Part shown: positions 22,116 to 33,061 of the stretch, in pieces
Layout: every line of letters starts with the position of its first letter
Numbering within the stretch: position 1 is the first letter of the stretch
Source: Aricia agestis
Lineage: Eukaryota > Arthropoda > Insecta > Lepidoptera > Lycaenidae
Length of the DNA: 64,000 nt
Direction: 5' to 3'
Assembly: GCF_905147365.1 (NCBI RefSeq)
Contig: NC_056427.1
Coordinates: 4,221,001-4,285,000 of the forward strand
Notes under the pieces: generated by a model
Told to the model about the DNA's origin: nothing
The model's database searches: none
Seen by the model: only the letters and a program-made list of their open reading frames with translations
Made by a program: the position numbers and the translations under genes

Positions 22116-23040
22116 GAGATTTAAAAAGGAAAATTATGTAGTCAATTTGTGCAAAATATTTTACAACAAAGTCAAAAGCACGTATCTTTTGTCATATTAT
22201 AGTGGACGGTTCATGCGAGCCGCACCCAAGGTTATTAATTTGTAACATTGTGTTAATTGAGTGTCTTATGTGAGGATGCACAATTTTAATAAAAATATGC
22301 CACGCTTTTAAATTTACCCAACTATGCAAGTTGGTAGGTTATGTGGTTATGTTTTTGATTGTAGTAGATGTTGCCGACAACTCTTTTCGCTTCGAAAGTT
22401 TATCGCATCAGAACTGTAAATTTTTTTCGGAGGAGTAAATACAAAATAATATTTATTCAAACAGACAGACACATATTTTCACGTTGATAATAATATTTAG
22501 TACTAGATGTCGCCCACATATACCTAATACTTTTGTACGCTTTAGAAACATAACGGCTTATCGCATTTGAGTTTGAGGTATCATTAGATTCGAGTTAGTC
22601 GAGTAACACTGCAACCATGGGCGTACCAAGGCAGGGACAGGGGGGGCGCAATCCTGGGTACGTCTATGACTGCAACGTTAAAGTACTAGAAATTGTGATT
22701 TTTCTTAAATAGTTATATGCTGTAAAGTAGTGGATTATTTAAAAAAAATGTAAATCCTACGTTTGCAAACGATTAACTTCAAACGTAAGTATGCTGTTTA
22801 AAGTTTTGATGATAATAATTATTAATTTTCAAGAAAATAAAATGGTTAGTATATCTGACTGTCTGTTTCATCCTAAGCTTTATAATTTTTCCTTCTTACT
22901 TATCATCATCATTATCATCATCATCTTGCTTGAATACTTTTTTTTAATCTTTTTGTTTTATTGGTTCACTCTCGCATTCTGCCGTCCTACGTGACTTGTT
23001 AATTTAGGTGACGCGGGCATCTTTTCATTGAAATTCTTTA
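22116..23040. other. No gene recognised
   Basis: AT-rich; family B scraps near 22,440-22,500 and a short ATC tract at 22,903-22,925. Confidence 0.4.
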
Positions 23041-23090
23041 TAATTTACATACTTTTAATTTACATACTTTTAATTTACATACTTTTAAAA
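23041..23090 (+). repeat. 16-bp unit, three tandem copies
   Basis: TTTACATACTTTTAAT repeated without interruption. Confidence 0.7.
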
Positions 23091-23207
23091 GCTACGCTAC
23101 GCGGGGCTCCTACTTCTGGGTGGTTTCCAAAAAAAATGACCACGATGGCTGAGGCGGGAGCTTCGCTGCGCTACGGCCGCCTTAGCCATCTAACCTAACC
23201 CAAAAAC
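23091..23207 (+). repeat. Family W repeat
   Basis: ACGATGGCTGAGGCGGGAGC, GCTGCGCTACGGCCGCC, TTAGCCATCTAACCTAACCC; inverse fragment at 37,627. Confidence 0.5.
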
Positions 23208-23258
23208 TCACCTGACTGCAACGATTCGTCGCCCCGCCCCATTCAAATTCGCACGCAT

Positions 23259-23739
23259 TTAAGAGGATTCCACACCGCCCTTTTTTCCATACAAACGCTG
23301 TCCCCTGTTTCCTCCCTGGATAATGCTAGTAGAGTTATAATTTTTTTCCTGAATATCTACGGCCACTAATACAATGTCCCTATGTTTTCTTTTTTTTCAT
23401 AATATAATTATTAAATAAGATATGAACGTTCAAAAACCCAAAAAAATGGCCAGATTTTCCACTGTGTTCAAACGTCCAGAAAACAGATTTGGCTAGATTA
23501 TACAAAAAAAGCAAAACATAGGAACACAGCTCAAGCCTTTTTTTAATCTTTAATGAAAAAAGTACTTAAATCGGTTAAGTTTTGGAGAAGGAATCAGGGG
23601 ACAACGAATCGTTGATTTTCTGGATTTTCTGCAGTTGTCTCTATCGCGTTCTGCGGTATAGGCTTGAGGTAAGGGAGACAGCTATAGATATTACACGTAC
23701 TTTTTTTTCATTTCTCTAGCCCCTGGTGTATCCTCTTAA
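23259..23739 (+). mobile_element. Family G TTAA-bounded MITE, copy 2
   Basis: 481 bp, TTAA at both ends, nearly identical to 3,172-3,652. Confidence 0.8.
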
Positions 23740-24588
23740 CAATATGTAGTTTTCATTAAAACACGTATCAAAATATAAAATATAAAGCGTCAAATAGAAT
23801 ATCAGTAACCAATTATCATTAATAAAGCAGCTCACAAAAGTTTGCTCAAAATGAACTTTTTAGTAGCTCGTAATAAATAACCTCACTTAGAAAAATTGAA
23901 TCTATATTTAATATTGAAGTTGCCCGCTATTTATTTCCAGTCGCTCACTTAGTAATACAGTCGCTCGGATAGAATTTTAATATCTGAAATAGATTAATCG
24001 CAATCCGCATTTTGTAAGCTCGTTCTGGATTTTATTATAAATCAATATTAGTCGTTAGTTTAGTTTGTCAAATTAATACCGCTCATGTTATTAAAACAGT
24101 ATGTTCATCATTAGTTGCAACTCGCAAGGTAATTTTTTATTCGCTCGTTTTATTATTTCCCTTATAAAACACTAGTTGATCGGGCAAATATTGTTTTGCC
24201 AAAATATTTGTTATTTTGTGTATAAAAAATTCTTACTCTCAAAACTGGTTCAGCCTTTTTGGAGAATTACTTGCAATTTCTTTTTAACTGACTTTTGAAT
24301 TATAAATATCCAAGCGTGATTAATGGACGGCCCCTGTGACAGAGAATCCCAATTAATATTCCCACCTAATAATTTTAATCCCATCATATCTTGAGGTCCA
24401 GCCAAATTGAGGTCTTAATTATGAATTCCTGGACCTAACACATATCTAGTCCCATAACTAATGTATTAATCTGGAACAAAGACCTGACGGACATTTTGGA
24501 CCCAATCCAGGATTATTAAGGCAATATATTTGGTGACCTTTTAGATGGCGATTGGAGTTATACCCCCTAACTCGTTTCAGACTAAGCT
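23740..24588. other. No gene recognised
   Basis: AT-rich unique-looking sequence; no exon signature. Confidence 0.4.
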
Positions 24589-24589
24589 A

Positions 24590-24780
24590 TATTATAATTC
24601 TTACTAAAATTATAAATTTTAAAGTGTGTTTGTTTGTTAACTCTTCATGTTTAAACGGCTTAACGGATTTTGCTGAAATTTGGTATGAAGATACTTTGAA
24701 TCCCGAAAAAGGACTTTGGATACTTTTTATCGGTACGGTTACAGCGAAATAAAGGTATTTCGCGGTAACCGTACCGATAA
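24590..24780 (+). repeat. Family B repeat ending in a hairpin
   Basis: CTTAACGGATTTTGCTGAAA, GGTATGAAGATACTTTGAAT. The end (24,727-24,780) folds back: TTATCGGTACGGTTAC mirrored by GTAACCGTACCGATAA. Confidence 0.6.
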
Positions 24781-24968
24781 AAATGTCAAATTCATACAAA
24801 AAATTCTGCATAAAGCAAAAATATCATAATATTATAAGTAGTCGTATATTTTTCAGAACCTCTTACATTTCCATCGCATTTCCTATTGATTTCTGACCTC
24901 TCCAATTTAATTACACTTCAGTTTTCTTCGACGGTCGCCCGATCCCATAGAGACAAAATAAGGATGTT

Positions 24969-25003
24969 ATAACACTTAGGGTGCAACCCACCCTAAGTGT
25001 TAT
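24969..25003. repeat. 35-bp hairpin with MITE-end motif
   Basis: ATAACACTTAGGGTG, five-base loop, CACCCTAAGTGTTAT. GGGTGCAACCCACCC recalls the ends of the MITE at 11,677; perhaps two ends joined. Confidence 0.55.
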
Positions 25004-25257
25004 AGCTATAGACTAAAAATAAATTTTCTTTACATTTTGTGCAGAACGCTTTTCTTTTATGATCTTAAGCGGCACTCGTTTCTGTGGACGCGAAGTGCTG
25101 TAGACAATACCGCTCTTAGACTTTTCCGCTCATACTTTTATATTCCGTGCTTTATTATAAACTAGGTTGGTACTGGCCTACTACTAGGCTTAAGGCTGAG
25201 CGACAAACATAGAAATGACACGCCTGCAAAAATTAATAAACGTCCTTTTCCCAGACT

Positions 25258-25727
25258 CAAAGTGTATCCATACTAAATTTCAGCAAAATCGGTTCAGCGG
25301 TTTGGGCGTGAAGAGGCAACAGAAAAAACACTTTTTTTTAAATGAAATAAGGGGGCAAACGAGCAAACGAGTCACCTGATGGAAAGAAACTTCCGTTGCC
25401 CATGGACACTCGCAGCATCAGAAGAGCTGCAGGTGCGTTAACGGCCTTTTAAGAGGGAATAGGGTAATAGGGGAGGGTAGGGAAGGAAAGGGAAGTGAAT
25501 AGGGGAGGGTGGAGAAGGGAACAGGGTAGGGGATTGGGCTTCCGGTAAACTCACTCACTCAGCGAAATACAGCGCAAGTGCTGTTTCACGCCGGTTTTTT
25601 GTGAGAGCGTGGTATTTCTCCGGTCGAGCCGGCCCAATCGTGCCGAAGCATATTTTCCCACGTTAGAAATTCTTTAGAGACTTCTCCCACGTCACACTTC
25701 CGCATTTATAATATTAGGTATGGATAA
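25258..25727 (-). repeat. Family B repeat, interrupted by family A
   Basis: CAAAATCGGTTCAGCGGTTT and GGCGTGAAGAGGCAACAG before, CACTTCCGCATTTATAATAT after the insertion at 25,333-25,662. Confidence 0.6.
25333..25662 (-). mobile_element. Family A retroposon, copy 6, full length
   Basis: Poly(T) then GCAAACGAGCAAACGAGTCA, GTATTTCTCCGGTCGAGCCG and GTGCCGAAGCATATTTTCCC. Confidence 0.75.
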
Positions 25728-25907
25728 TGAAGTTAGCAACTATATTGAAAACTAATATTTGTCCAAAGTTCAGGACAGGTTCAGGGCTCATAACTAAATC
25801 ATTAGTTAGTAATAACTTAATACTGAGTGATCTTTCATGTGGACTTACTGGAGGAGCTTAAAGAGCGTTAGCCGGCCCCTAAACGATCAATATTATTATT
25901 GTTTTGT

Positions 25908-26310
25908 GCACCTAGACGTTCCGCGCGGCTTCGCCCGCGTAAATTAAGGTAAGTTCCTAATTTACGCAGGCGGAAACCGTACATTTTCCCGCAAAAAATA
26001 GCTTATGTCTCTTCACGTGGTCCTCTCTATATCTGTGCCAAATAACATAAAAATTGCTCCAGTAGTTCGGGAGATAAGTCCTTTCGAATAATTTTACCCC
26101 TTTTTTTCACATTTTCCTCTGTTTCTTCGCTCCTTTTAGTCTAACTGTGATAATATATAGCTTATAGCCATCCTCAATAAGTGAGCTATCTAACACTGAA
26201 ATAATTTTTCAAATCAGACCAGTAGTTCCTGAGATTAGCGCGTTCAAAAAAACAAACAAACTAACAAACTCTTCCGCTTTGTAATATTATTAGTATTATT
26301 AGTATGACGT
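25908..26310 (+). repeat. Family K repeat, copy 2
   Basis: TAGACGTTCCGCGCGGCTTC, GCCCGCGTAA; ATAACATAAAAATTGCTCCA; CAGACCAGTAGTTCCTGAGA; ends in TATTAGTATTATTAGTATG. About 400 bp, non-coding. Confidence 0.6.
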
Positions 26311-26387
26311 CACTTTGGAAACAGTGCAGTGTTTGTACGCGAACTCCTCCAAAACGGCTCAACCGATTTTAATGAAATTTTGTATGA

Positions 26388-26540
26388 CTACCCGAGGAAA
26401 TTGATTCCTAGGCAGTTGACAGACCTCCGTCGCTTGGTCGGCTTATGTCAATTCAATGTTAGCTGTGATCGGTCGGCTAGGTTTGACCAAATTACTTAGG
26501 TCCGACATCTGCCTAGTATCAACTTCTCTGATAGTACATT
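26388..26540. mobile_element. Family H MITE, copy 2
   Basis: ATTGATTCCTAGGCAGTTGA to CATCTGCCTAGTATCAACTT and TCTCTGATAGTAC. Confidence 0.7.
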
Positions 26541-26937
26541 CGTTAGGCTTGAGAATAGGTTTTTATCTACTTTTTGTATCAATACTAGAAATAATTTATA
26601 TGGCAAAACAACGTTTGCTGGGTCAGTTAGTAGGTATTATAGTATAGAAAAATATTGGTACGCCACAACCAGGTCTCGAACTGAAAAGACAACCCTTATC
26701 TCACTAGTTTTTCCAACTCTACACAGGAACAAAGAATAATAGTAATTGTGACAATATCATGCTGGCAGCGGGCCAGAATGGGTCCATTGTACCATCCAGG
26801 TACCGCAAACGTGGGGGTTAAGTTTTGTTGCTAATATAAGTAGAAATAGACAATTGCATCAGTAGGGTTAAATCTGAAATAGTTAGCGTTTTAAAATAGC
26901 CAATAATAACTAGATGGCTATTATAATAACCAATAGC
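26541..26937. other. No gene recognised
   Basis: A family R-type end (GGCAAAACAACGTTTGCTGG) near 26,600; a tRNA-like GGTCTCGAACTG near 26,672; otherwise unassigned. Confidence 0.4.
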
Positions 26938-27108
26938 AACTCAGTTACGCCAAATTTTGCTTATCGCGTGGGAACCGGTATGAAAAGACATATCCTAGTC
27001 TTTTCCGGGGACTCGAAGTATCTCCATACCAAATTTCAGCAAAATCGATTCAGCGGTTTGGGCGTGAAGAGGTAAACACACTTTCGCATTCATAATATTA
27101 AGTACTAG
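26938..27108 (-). repeat. Family B repeat
   Basis: TTGCTTATCGCGTGGGAACC to GCGTGAAGAGGTAAACACAC and TCATAATATTAAGTA. Confidence 0.55.
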
Positions 27109-27406
27109 ATGTTCCGCGCGGCTTCGCCCGCGTAATTTAGGAATGTCATGGAAACCGTAAATTTTTCCGCAAAAAAAGAAACCTATATCCTTTCACGTGG
27201 TCTATTCTTCATGTGTGCCATATAACATAAAAATTGCTCCAGTACGTTAAAATAAGCCCTTTCAAATAATTTCCCACGTTTTTTCCACACTTTCCTTTAT
27301 TTCTTCGCTTCTATTAGTCAGCGTGATAAAATATAGCCTATCTATAGCCGTTCTCGATAAGTATGAATTATTAAAATCAGACCAGTAGTTCCTGAGATTA
27401 TATGTA
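27109..27406 (+). repeat. Family K repeat, copy 3
   Basis: TAGATGTTCCGCGCGGCTTC start; ATAACATAAAAATTGCTCCA; truncated at the family X MITE. Confidence 0.6.
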
Positions 27407-27597
27407 TACCTAGCGGAATAGAGACACAAAGGAGCAAGCGAGATGTCACTATCAGTAACACTGCGTCGTAAAAAGAGACGTGTGATACATGACTACTTGT
27501 GTAAGTGTATACGTACACATATTTTTACACGCAGATGTAAACCAATTTCGGTTTCGTTTGACAGCTCGAGATTGTTGTTCTATTCCGCTAGGTATAT
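27407..27597. mobile_element. Family X MITE, copy 1
   Basis: TACCTAGCGGAATAGAG / CTATTCCGCTAGGTATA ends. The overlapping opposed frames (91 and 97 codons) are artefacts of this repeat. Confidence 0.75.
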
Positions 27598-27659
27598 AAA
27601 CTTTATGTTTTACACAATCCCAAGGGACTGTATCGCAACACTCTGTATATTTAATATCA

Positions 27660-27725
27660 GCGGACAGGGGACAAAAATATCTGTCCCCCGACGTGATTCG
27701 AACCCGCGCCCAAACTAAATGAAGA
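27660..27725 (-). repeat. tRNA-like SINE head remnant
   Basis: CGTGATTCGAACCCGCG is an inverted B box; no body of family C or D follows. Confidence 0.4.
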
Positions 27726-27834
27726 TGAATGGCCACAGCGCACACTAGCTACACTTCGTTTCGATTCGTTTGATCTATAAACAACTAGATAACGGCCGCA
27801 AGTCGGTAGCGACAAGATTCGATTCTCGCGCGGG

Positions 27835-28012
27835 CACCTAACATTTTTTTGGGATAAAAAGTAACTTATGTCCTTTCCCGGGACTTGAAGTAGGTATGCT
27901 AAATTTCATCAAATCAATTTTGAGAGGTTTGAGCCTGAAGAGGTAATAGACAGACAGACGGACGGACAGACAGACACACTTTCGCATTTATAATATTAGT
28001 ATGGATAGGACG
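27835..28012 (-). repeat. Family B repeat
   Basis: GGGATAAAAAGTAACTTATG to GACACACTTTCGCATTTATA and ATATTAGTATGGAT. Confidence 0.55.
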
Positions 28013-28089
28013 TAAGGATTTAAACTCGGCTAAATTAAACTGCCATTGCTACAGACATGGTGTATTAAAATAGCTATAAAAACAAGGAT

Positions 28090-28325
28090 ATGCACTCCAG
28101 GAGTGCCGACGAAAATAAAAAATACGTGTCGTGTGTGGCTCTCGGGAACTTTTTATCAACTTATGCAATTATAATTCGCATACGTCTAGTATCACGCATA
28201 CACACACCGTGCCGAAGTCTGACAATGCCGCACCGACCGGCACAGCGGTGTGGCAACGCCGCCGGGGAGTGTTAGGTTATTCTCGTTACAGAATTTCTTG
28301 AATCGGTCTCCGCGCTCAAAGCCCG
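28090..28325 (+). repeat. Family L fragment
   Basis: TGTGGCTCTCGGGAACTTTT, CGCATACGTCTAGTATCACG, CACCGTGCCGAAGTCTGACA, ending TTGAATCGGTCTCCGCG. Confidence 0.55.
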
Positions 28326-28350
28326 CAATATAAGCAATGCAATCTAATAT

Positions 28351-29402
28351 TATACAATGTGTCCCGACACCGGTATCCGATCCTTTAATGTCATAATCTA
28401 TGGCATATTTTATCGACAAATTGGCTCTCCAATTTTTTCTCTCTCTCACGGTTGTAAAATGACAGCCATTTTAGTTTTTCTCGGGCTTTCACACTAAATA
28501 AATATCCTATGAAGATAAAAAAGGTCTCATTTGATAGCTAAACTTGTGGACTACGCTTACACAGGCAATATGTTATAAATTTCGGGGAATCAAACATATA
28601 AAAACTAAAGTTTAAGAAAAAAAATTGTGCATTTTGTAATTAATGGCTTTTTGTGAAAAATCTAGCACATTAAACTGGTTCTTTTATATTTAAAAAAAAT
28701 AGAGGAAGTTTTTATCCTAAATAAATTCTTTACTTCAATGCTCTAAATCAGATAGTTTAGAAGTTATAACGATTTTCCTATGAAGTATAGGTCAGATTAG
28801 TATGAAGCCAGAGATTTTTTTTTTAAGTTGGAGAAAAAAAAGTATTTGAAAGCCAATTTGTCACTTAAATATGCCATAAATCATGAGTACAATTTTTTTT
28901 TTCCAACTTTTGAAATAAAAATTTTTCTCTGACTTCATACTAATCTGACACATACTTCATAGGAAAATCGTTATAACTTCTAAACTATCTGATTTAGAGC
29001 ATTGAAATAAAGAATTTATGTAAGATGAAAACCTCCTCTATCTTTTTAAAATAAAAAAAAACCAGTTGAATGCGCTAAATTTTTCACAAAAAGCCATGAA
29101 TTAAAAAAATACACAATATTTTTTCTTAAACTTTGGTTTTTCTATGTTTAATTCCACAAAATTTATAACATATTATTGCCTGTGTAAGCGTAGTCCACAA
29201 GTTTAGCTATCAAATGAGACCTTTTTTATCTTCATAAGATATTGACATGTGAAGTACTGGTCAGATTAGTGTGAAAGCCTGGGAAAAACTAAAATGGCTG
29301 CCATTTTACAGCCGTGAGAGAGAGAAAAAATTTGAGAGCCAATTTGTCGATATAGATCATGACATTAAAGGATCGGACACCGGTGTCGGGACACATTGTA
29401 TA
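28351..29402. mobile_element. 1.05-kb foldback element with about 500-bp arms
   Basis: Left end TATACAATGTGTCCCGACAC and right end GTGTCGGGACACATTGTATA are perfect mirrors, and the mirror continues inward through GATCCTTTAATGTCAT, the AAAATGGCTG...CATTTTA block, GTGTAAGCGTAGTCCACAAG and ATCAGATAGTTTAGAAGTTA to the centre near 28,870. No coding capacity; the next repeat (R) starts at its right border. Confidence 0.82.
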
Positions 29403-29600
29403 AAATAAGTCGGGTTTTTCTTCCTGACGCTATAACTCCAGAACCCACGAACCGATTTCCACGGTTTTGCATTCGTTGGAAAGCTCTCGGGCTCCGTGAG
29501 GTTTTTAGAAAAAAAAACCAGAAAAACTTGAAGAGAAAAGCAGGAAAACAGGGAAAACCATTTTATGGCAAAACAACGTTTGCCGGGACAGCTAGAGGCT
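29403..29600 (+). repeat. Family R repeat, copy 2
   Basis: AAATAAGTCGGGTTTTTCTT to TTTGCCGGGACAGCTAG; close to 8,420-8,602. Confidence 0.6.
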
Positions 29601-29669
29601 TAATATTTTCCCCTATAGTGTTCGCTGTCCCCAACTTTCTCAGAGCTTAAGTATCAATAACAGCGGCCT

Positions 29670-29775
29670 ATCTTCATGTGACATTTACGCCCCAATATGT
29701 CACACTTTACGACTGTGACATGCCGTCACTGTGACACCGCGTCACGCAAAAATTGACGTGTTGTGACGTCATAAA
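29670..29775. other. Cluster of GTGACA/GTCAC half sites with a CRE-like palindrome
   Basis: At least eight GTGAC or GTCAC words in 106 bp, including TGACGTCA at 29,764-29,771. No promoter or gene is evident. Confidence 0.35.
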
Positions 29776-30059
29776 ACGTAAATATTAATATTGGGAGTTA
29801 CGACCACTTTACGTTATGGGTAATTCAATTTTCTGTGTCGCGTCGTAAGGGCCATTGCCACTTCTTGAAGCGATGCGCGATACTATCGCGCGTTTGTTTC
29901 GATGCAATCGCGAAGCGGTCGCTGGCTGTGAGCTCTAAGCCTAGGGCTCACAGCTAGTGATATGGGGCGCTCATTCAGTTGCAATTCGCAATGCAAACGC
30001 GACTCAAATGCGATTCGGTAACGTCACAAAGTACAAACCTCCCTTCGTTTTATTCGACG

Positions 30060-30631
30060 CTGTTACCCGACACAGTCGCGCGTTTGCATCGCTACAGTCG
30101 CGCGTTTGCATTGCCAGATTCACGCTTTTGAGTCGCTAAAATCGTGAGTTTACATCGCTAGAGCCTCACGTTTGTATCGCTACAAACGCACGTTTGCATT
30201 GCTAGAGTCACGCATTTGCATTGCTAGAATCGCGCGTTCATATCGCTACAATTGCTCGTTTGCATCGCTAGAGCCTCGCGTTTGTATAGCTACAAACGCG
30301 CGTTTGCATTGCTAGAGTTACGCATTTGCATTGCTAGAGTCACGGCTGTCACGCATTCGCATTGCTAGAGTCGCGCGTTGATATCGCTACAATCGCGCGT
30401 TTGCATCGCTAGAGCCTCGCGTTTGTATCGCTACAAACGCGCGTTTGCATTGCTAGAGTTACGCATTTGCATTGCTAGAGTCACGGCTGTCACGCATTCG
30501 CATTGCTAGAGTCGCGCGTTTATATCGCTACAATCGCGCGTTTGCATCGCTAGAGCCTCGCGTTTGTATCGCTACAAACGCGCGTTTGCATTTCTAGAGT
30601 CAAGCATTTGCATTGCTAGAGACGCGCTTTG
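30060..30631 (+). repeat. Minisatellite of 22-bp monomers with 141-bp higher-order unit
   Basis: Monomers follow TCGCGCGTTTGCATCGCTA plus three bases. Six monomers and a 9-bp TCACGGCTG spacer form a 141-bp unit (for example 30,371 to 30,511, repeated from 30,512). Monomer types alternate GCATCGCTAGAG, GTATCGCTACAA and GCATTGCTAGAG in a fixed order. Every monomer carries one to three CpG. Confidence 0.85.
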
Positions 30632-30659
30632 ATAATTAATAATAAAATTAAATTAAACT

Positions 30660-30766
30660 AAATAATTAAGGGGGCTCCCATAAAAAACACAATTTTTGGA
30701 CTATTTTTGCTCTATAACGGTAAGGAACCCTTCTTGCGCGAGTCCGACTAGCACTTGGCCGATATT
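30660..30766 (-). repeat. Family F terminal fragment, copy 4
   Basis: GGGGGCTCCCATAAAAAACA to GCGAGTCCGACTAGCACTTG and GCCGAT, directly after the minisatellite. Confidence 0.55.
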
Positions 30767-31054
30767 TTTTCCTGAGGGGGCTAATAATTAATATATTATT
30801 TATTTTACAAATACAAGTTTAACAGTTAAAACGCTAAGTCAATCGGTTCGCCGTAACAATTCTATTTCTAAGCTGATTTGTGGTTAAGTTTAATTAAGAT
30901 AAGGAGGAGCTAGACAAAATAATTACTTAAGCAGCCTTCACTCGTTCCTGCTTCAAGGAATTAACACGTAATTGGGTTTAAAAGTGCTTTAAATTCATGT
31001 TAATAATAATATTAGTCAGATTTTTTTTTATTATTAACAAGCAAATTTTTGTTA

Positions 31055-31479
31055 GTAGCTTCATTTTGATAAGACGAACAATATTTTTATCTGCGAAAAA
31101 TCTCGAAAGTGGTAGCTAACAGAGATAGAAAGGATTTCATACTTTGATTTGATGGTCATAAAATATTTAACATAAATAACTAATAACCTATCAATAAGTA
31201 TACAAAAAATCTGCTGGTAAGGGTTCCGTTTTAGAGTTCCGTAGTCAACCAAGTTTTGTTGATTACAGAACCCTAAAACGGAACCGTAACCAGCAGATTT
31301 TTTGTATATCGATAGGTTATTAGTTATATAATTTAAAAATAGCAGTGTCCTACAAATAGAACAATCCATATTTTATGACCATCAAATCAAAATATGAAAC
31401 CGTTTCTATCTCTGTTAGCTACCACTTTCGAGATTTTTCGCAGATAAAAATGTTGTTGGTCTTATCAAAATGAAGCTAC
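31055..31479. mobile_element. 425-bp foldback element
   Basis: GTAGCTTCATTTTGATAAGA is mirrored by TCTTATCAAAATGAAGCTA; the mirror includes GAAAAATCTCGAAAGTGGTA, CAAAAAATCTGCTGG and GGTTCCGTTTTAG near the centre (about 31,250). Opposed short frames here are palindrome shadows. Confidence 0.75.
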
Positions 31480-31599
31480 TCACAAAAATAAGCTTGATAG
31501 TAATAAAAAAAAATGTTCTAGGGAGCCCTGACCATATGGCAAAAACCTTTGAATGCTTGAAAAGATTTAAAGATGAAGTCGTGGTCGCTGACAAGACAA

Positions 31600-31670
31600 A
31601 AAGTACCCTAATAATATGTCCTCCCAAGCAGACAAACAAACACACTTTAGTATTTATAATATTGACTGTT
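31600..31670 (-). repeat. Family B tail fragment
   Basis: CAAACAAACACACTTTAGTA then TTTATAATATTGAC. Confidence 0.4.
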
Positions 31671-31721
31671 AAAAGCATGGTTCATTTACGCATCGCATTG
31701 CCTCGTCACGTTTCATAACCC

Positions 31722-31960
31722 TAAAAAATTACGTGTAGCACTCGGAGACTGCCGTGGTAAAGCTATTGCATAGCATTTATAGCTACTTATGCAATTATAA
31801 TTCGCATGCATTCGCATCGCACGCACACAAAAACCATGATGAAGTCTGCCGAACTGAAAGACGATGCACGGCAACGCCACACCGCTGTGCCGGTCTGAGT
31901 GGGGTGTTAGGTTATTTTCGTTACGGAATTCCTTGATTCGGTCGCCGTGATGAAAGCTAT
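31722..31960 (+). repeat. Family L fragment
   Basis: GGAGACTGCCGTGGTAAAGC, GCAATTATAATTCGCATGCA, CACCGCTGTGCCGG, TCCTTGATTCGGTCGCCG. Confidence 0.55.
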
Positions 31961-32106
31961 GAAATAGCTTAAAAAATAAACCTTTTGTCTTTAATAAAAT
32001 AACAATTGACCAAAACACAGAAATTCTAAAATTGTACCAATTGTGTACAAGACATTAAATCGAGCCGTCTTTGATCAGAACGTTTGCTTGAGACATACAA
32101 AGGACT

Positions 32107-32172
32107 ACCACACCCCACTCCCCGAGACCCGCACCACCCCCCACCCCCCGAGACCTCCAAAGACCCCCCGTA
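32107..32172 (-). other. C-rich tract, quadruplex-forming on the minus strand
   Basis: Runs of four to six C (CCCCACTCCCCGAGACCCGC, ACCACCCCCCACCCCCCGAG, AGACCCCCCG) repeat a loose CCCCGAGACC unit. Confidence 0.55.
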
Positions 32173-32861
32173 CGTGATGAAGACCCGCTAGCCTGGATAT
32201 AGAAGTTTAAGTCTGGCTCCACACTAATATCTTGTTCGTTGTTGAATTACTGCGTACGAGTATAGTATTGTCATGAGATATTTTGTAGAATTATAGTTAT
32301 AGATAAATAGATGTAGCCTTACGTGCCTTACATGTTTTTCAGGATAAAAACTACTAAAAAGTATCCTTTACTTAATATGTCCTTTCCATGGACTCAAAGT
32401 ATGTACTAAGTTAAAAACTTTATATATATTGTTGATCGTTAATATAAATCTGCCTATATGGCCCTTTACAGCATATGATTTAAATGAACATTTTCGAAGA
32501 TATTATATATTTAAAAATTGCGAGACGTAGCTTTTACGACGGTACCGACTACCGACCAATGCGGGCCATGGGCAGTAATAATGAATACAAGTCAAAACTG
32601 CTGAATCGATTTTAATCATTTTTTAGTGGCTTTAAATTTTATACTCGTGCGAAGCCGGGGCGGGTTGCTAGTATATTTAATAATTATGTGTCAGTATATT
32701 TATATTACGCTATGTTGTGGGCGAAAGACGCCTACGTTATACTTGTAAGCCTCATTAAGTCAGTAATTACCTTTAAATTTAATATTAAATGATTTAAAAA
32801 TAGATGTCAAATAAAAAGTATAATGTTAAACACAAATAAACAAAAATACGGAACCCTAAAA
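32173..32861. other. No gene recognised
   Basis: Includes one CGTGCGAAGCCGGGGCGGGT repeat end near 32,645; otherwise AT-rich. Confidence 0.4.
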
Positions 32862-33015
32862 ATACATGTGGCTCTCGGGGACCACCGCGGTAAAGCCACA
32901 ACATGTTTTATCAACTTATGCAATCATAATTCGCATGCGTATAAACTGTAGTCACACGCACACAAAAACCGTGCCGAAGTCTGACAAAGCCACACCGCTG
33001 TGCCGCTCGGAGTGA
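32862..33015 (+). repeat. Family L fragment
   Basis: TGTGGCTCTCGGGGACCACC, CACACAAAAACCGTGCCGAA, CACACCGCTGTGCCGCTCGG. Confidence 0.55.
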
Positions 33016-33061
33016 AATATATTTAATACTTTTGTAATATATACATATATTTAAGAAACGA

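Noticed and set aside
27443..27745. 91- and 97-codon opposed frames
   Set aside because: Overlap family X MITE and a SINE-head remnant.
30060..30631. CRISPR-like array
   Set aside because: Contiguous related monomers without unique spacers, in a eukaryotic context: a minisatellite.
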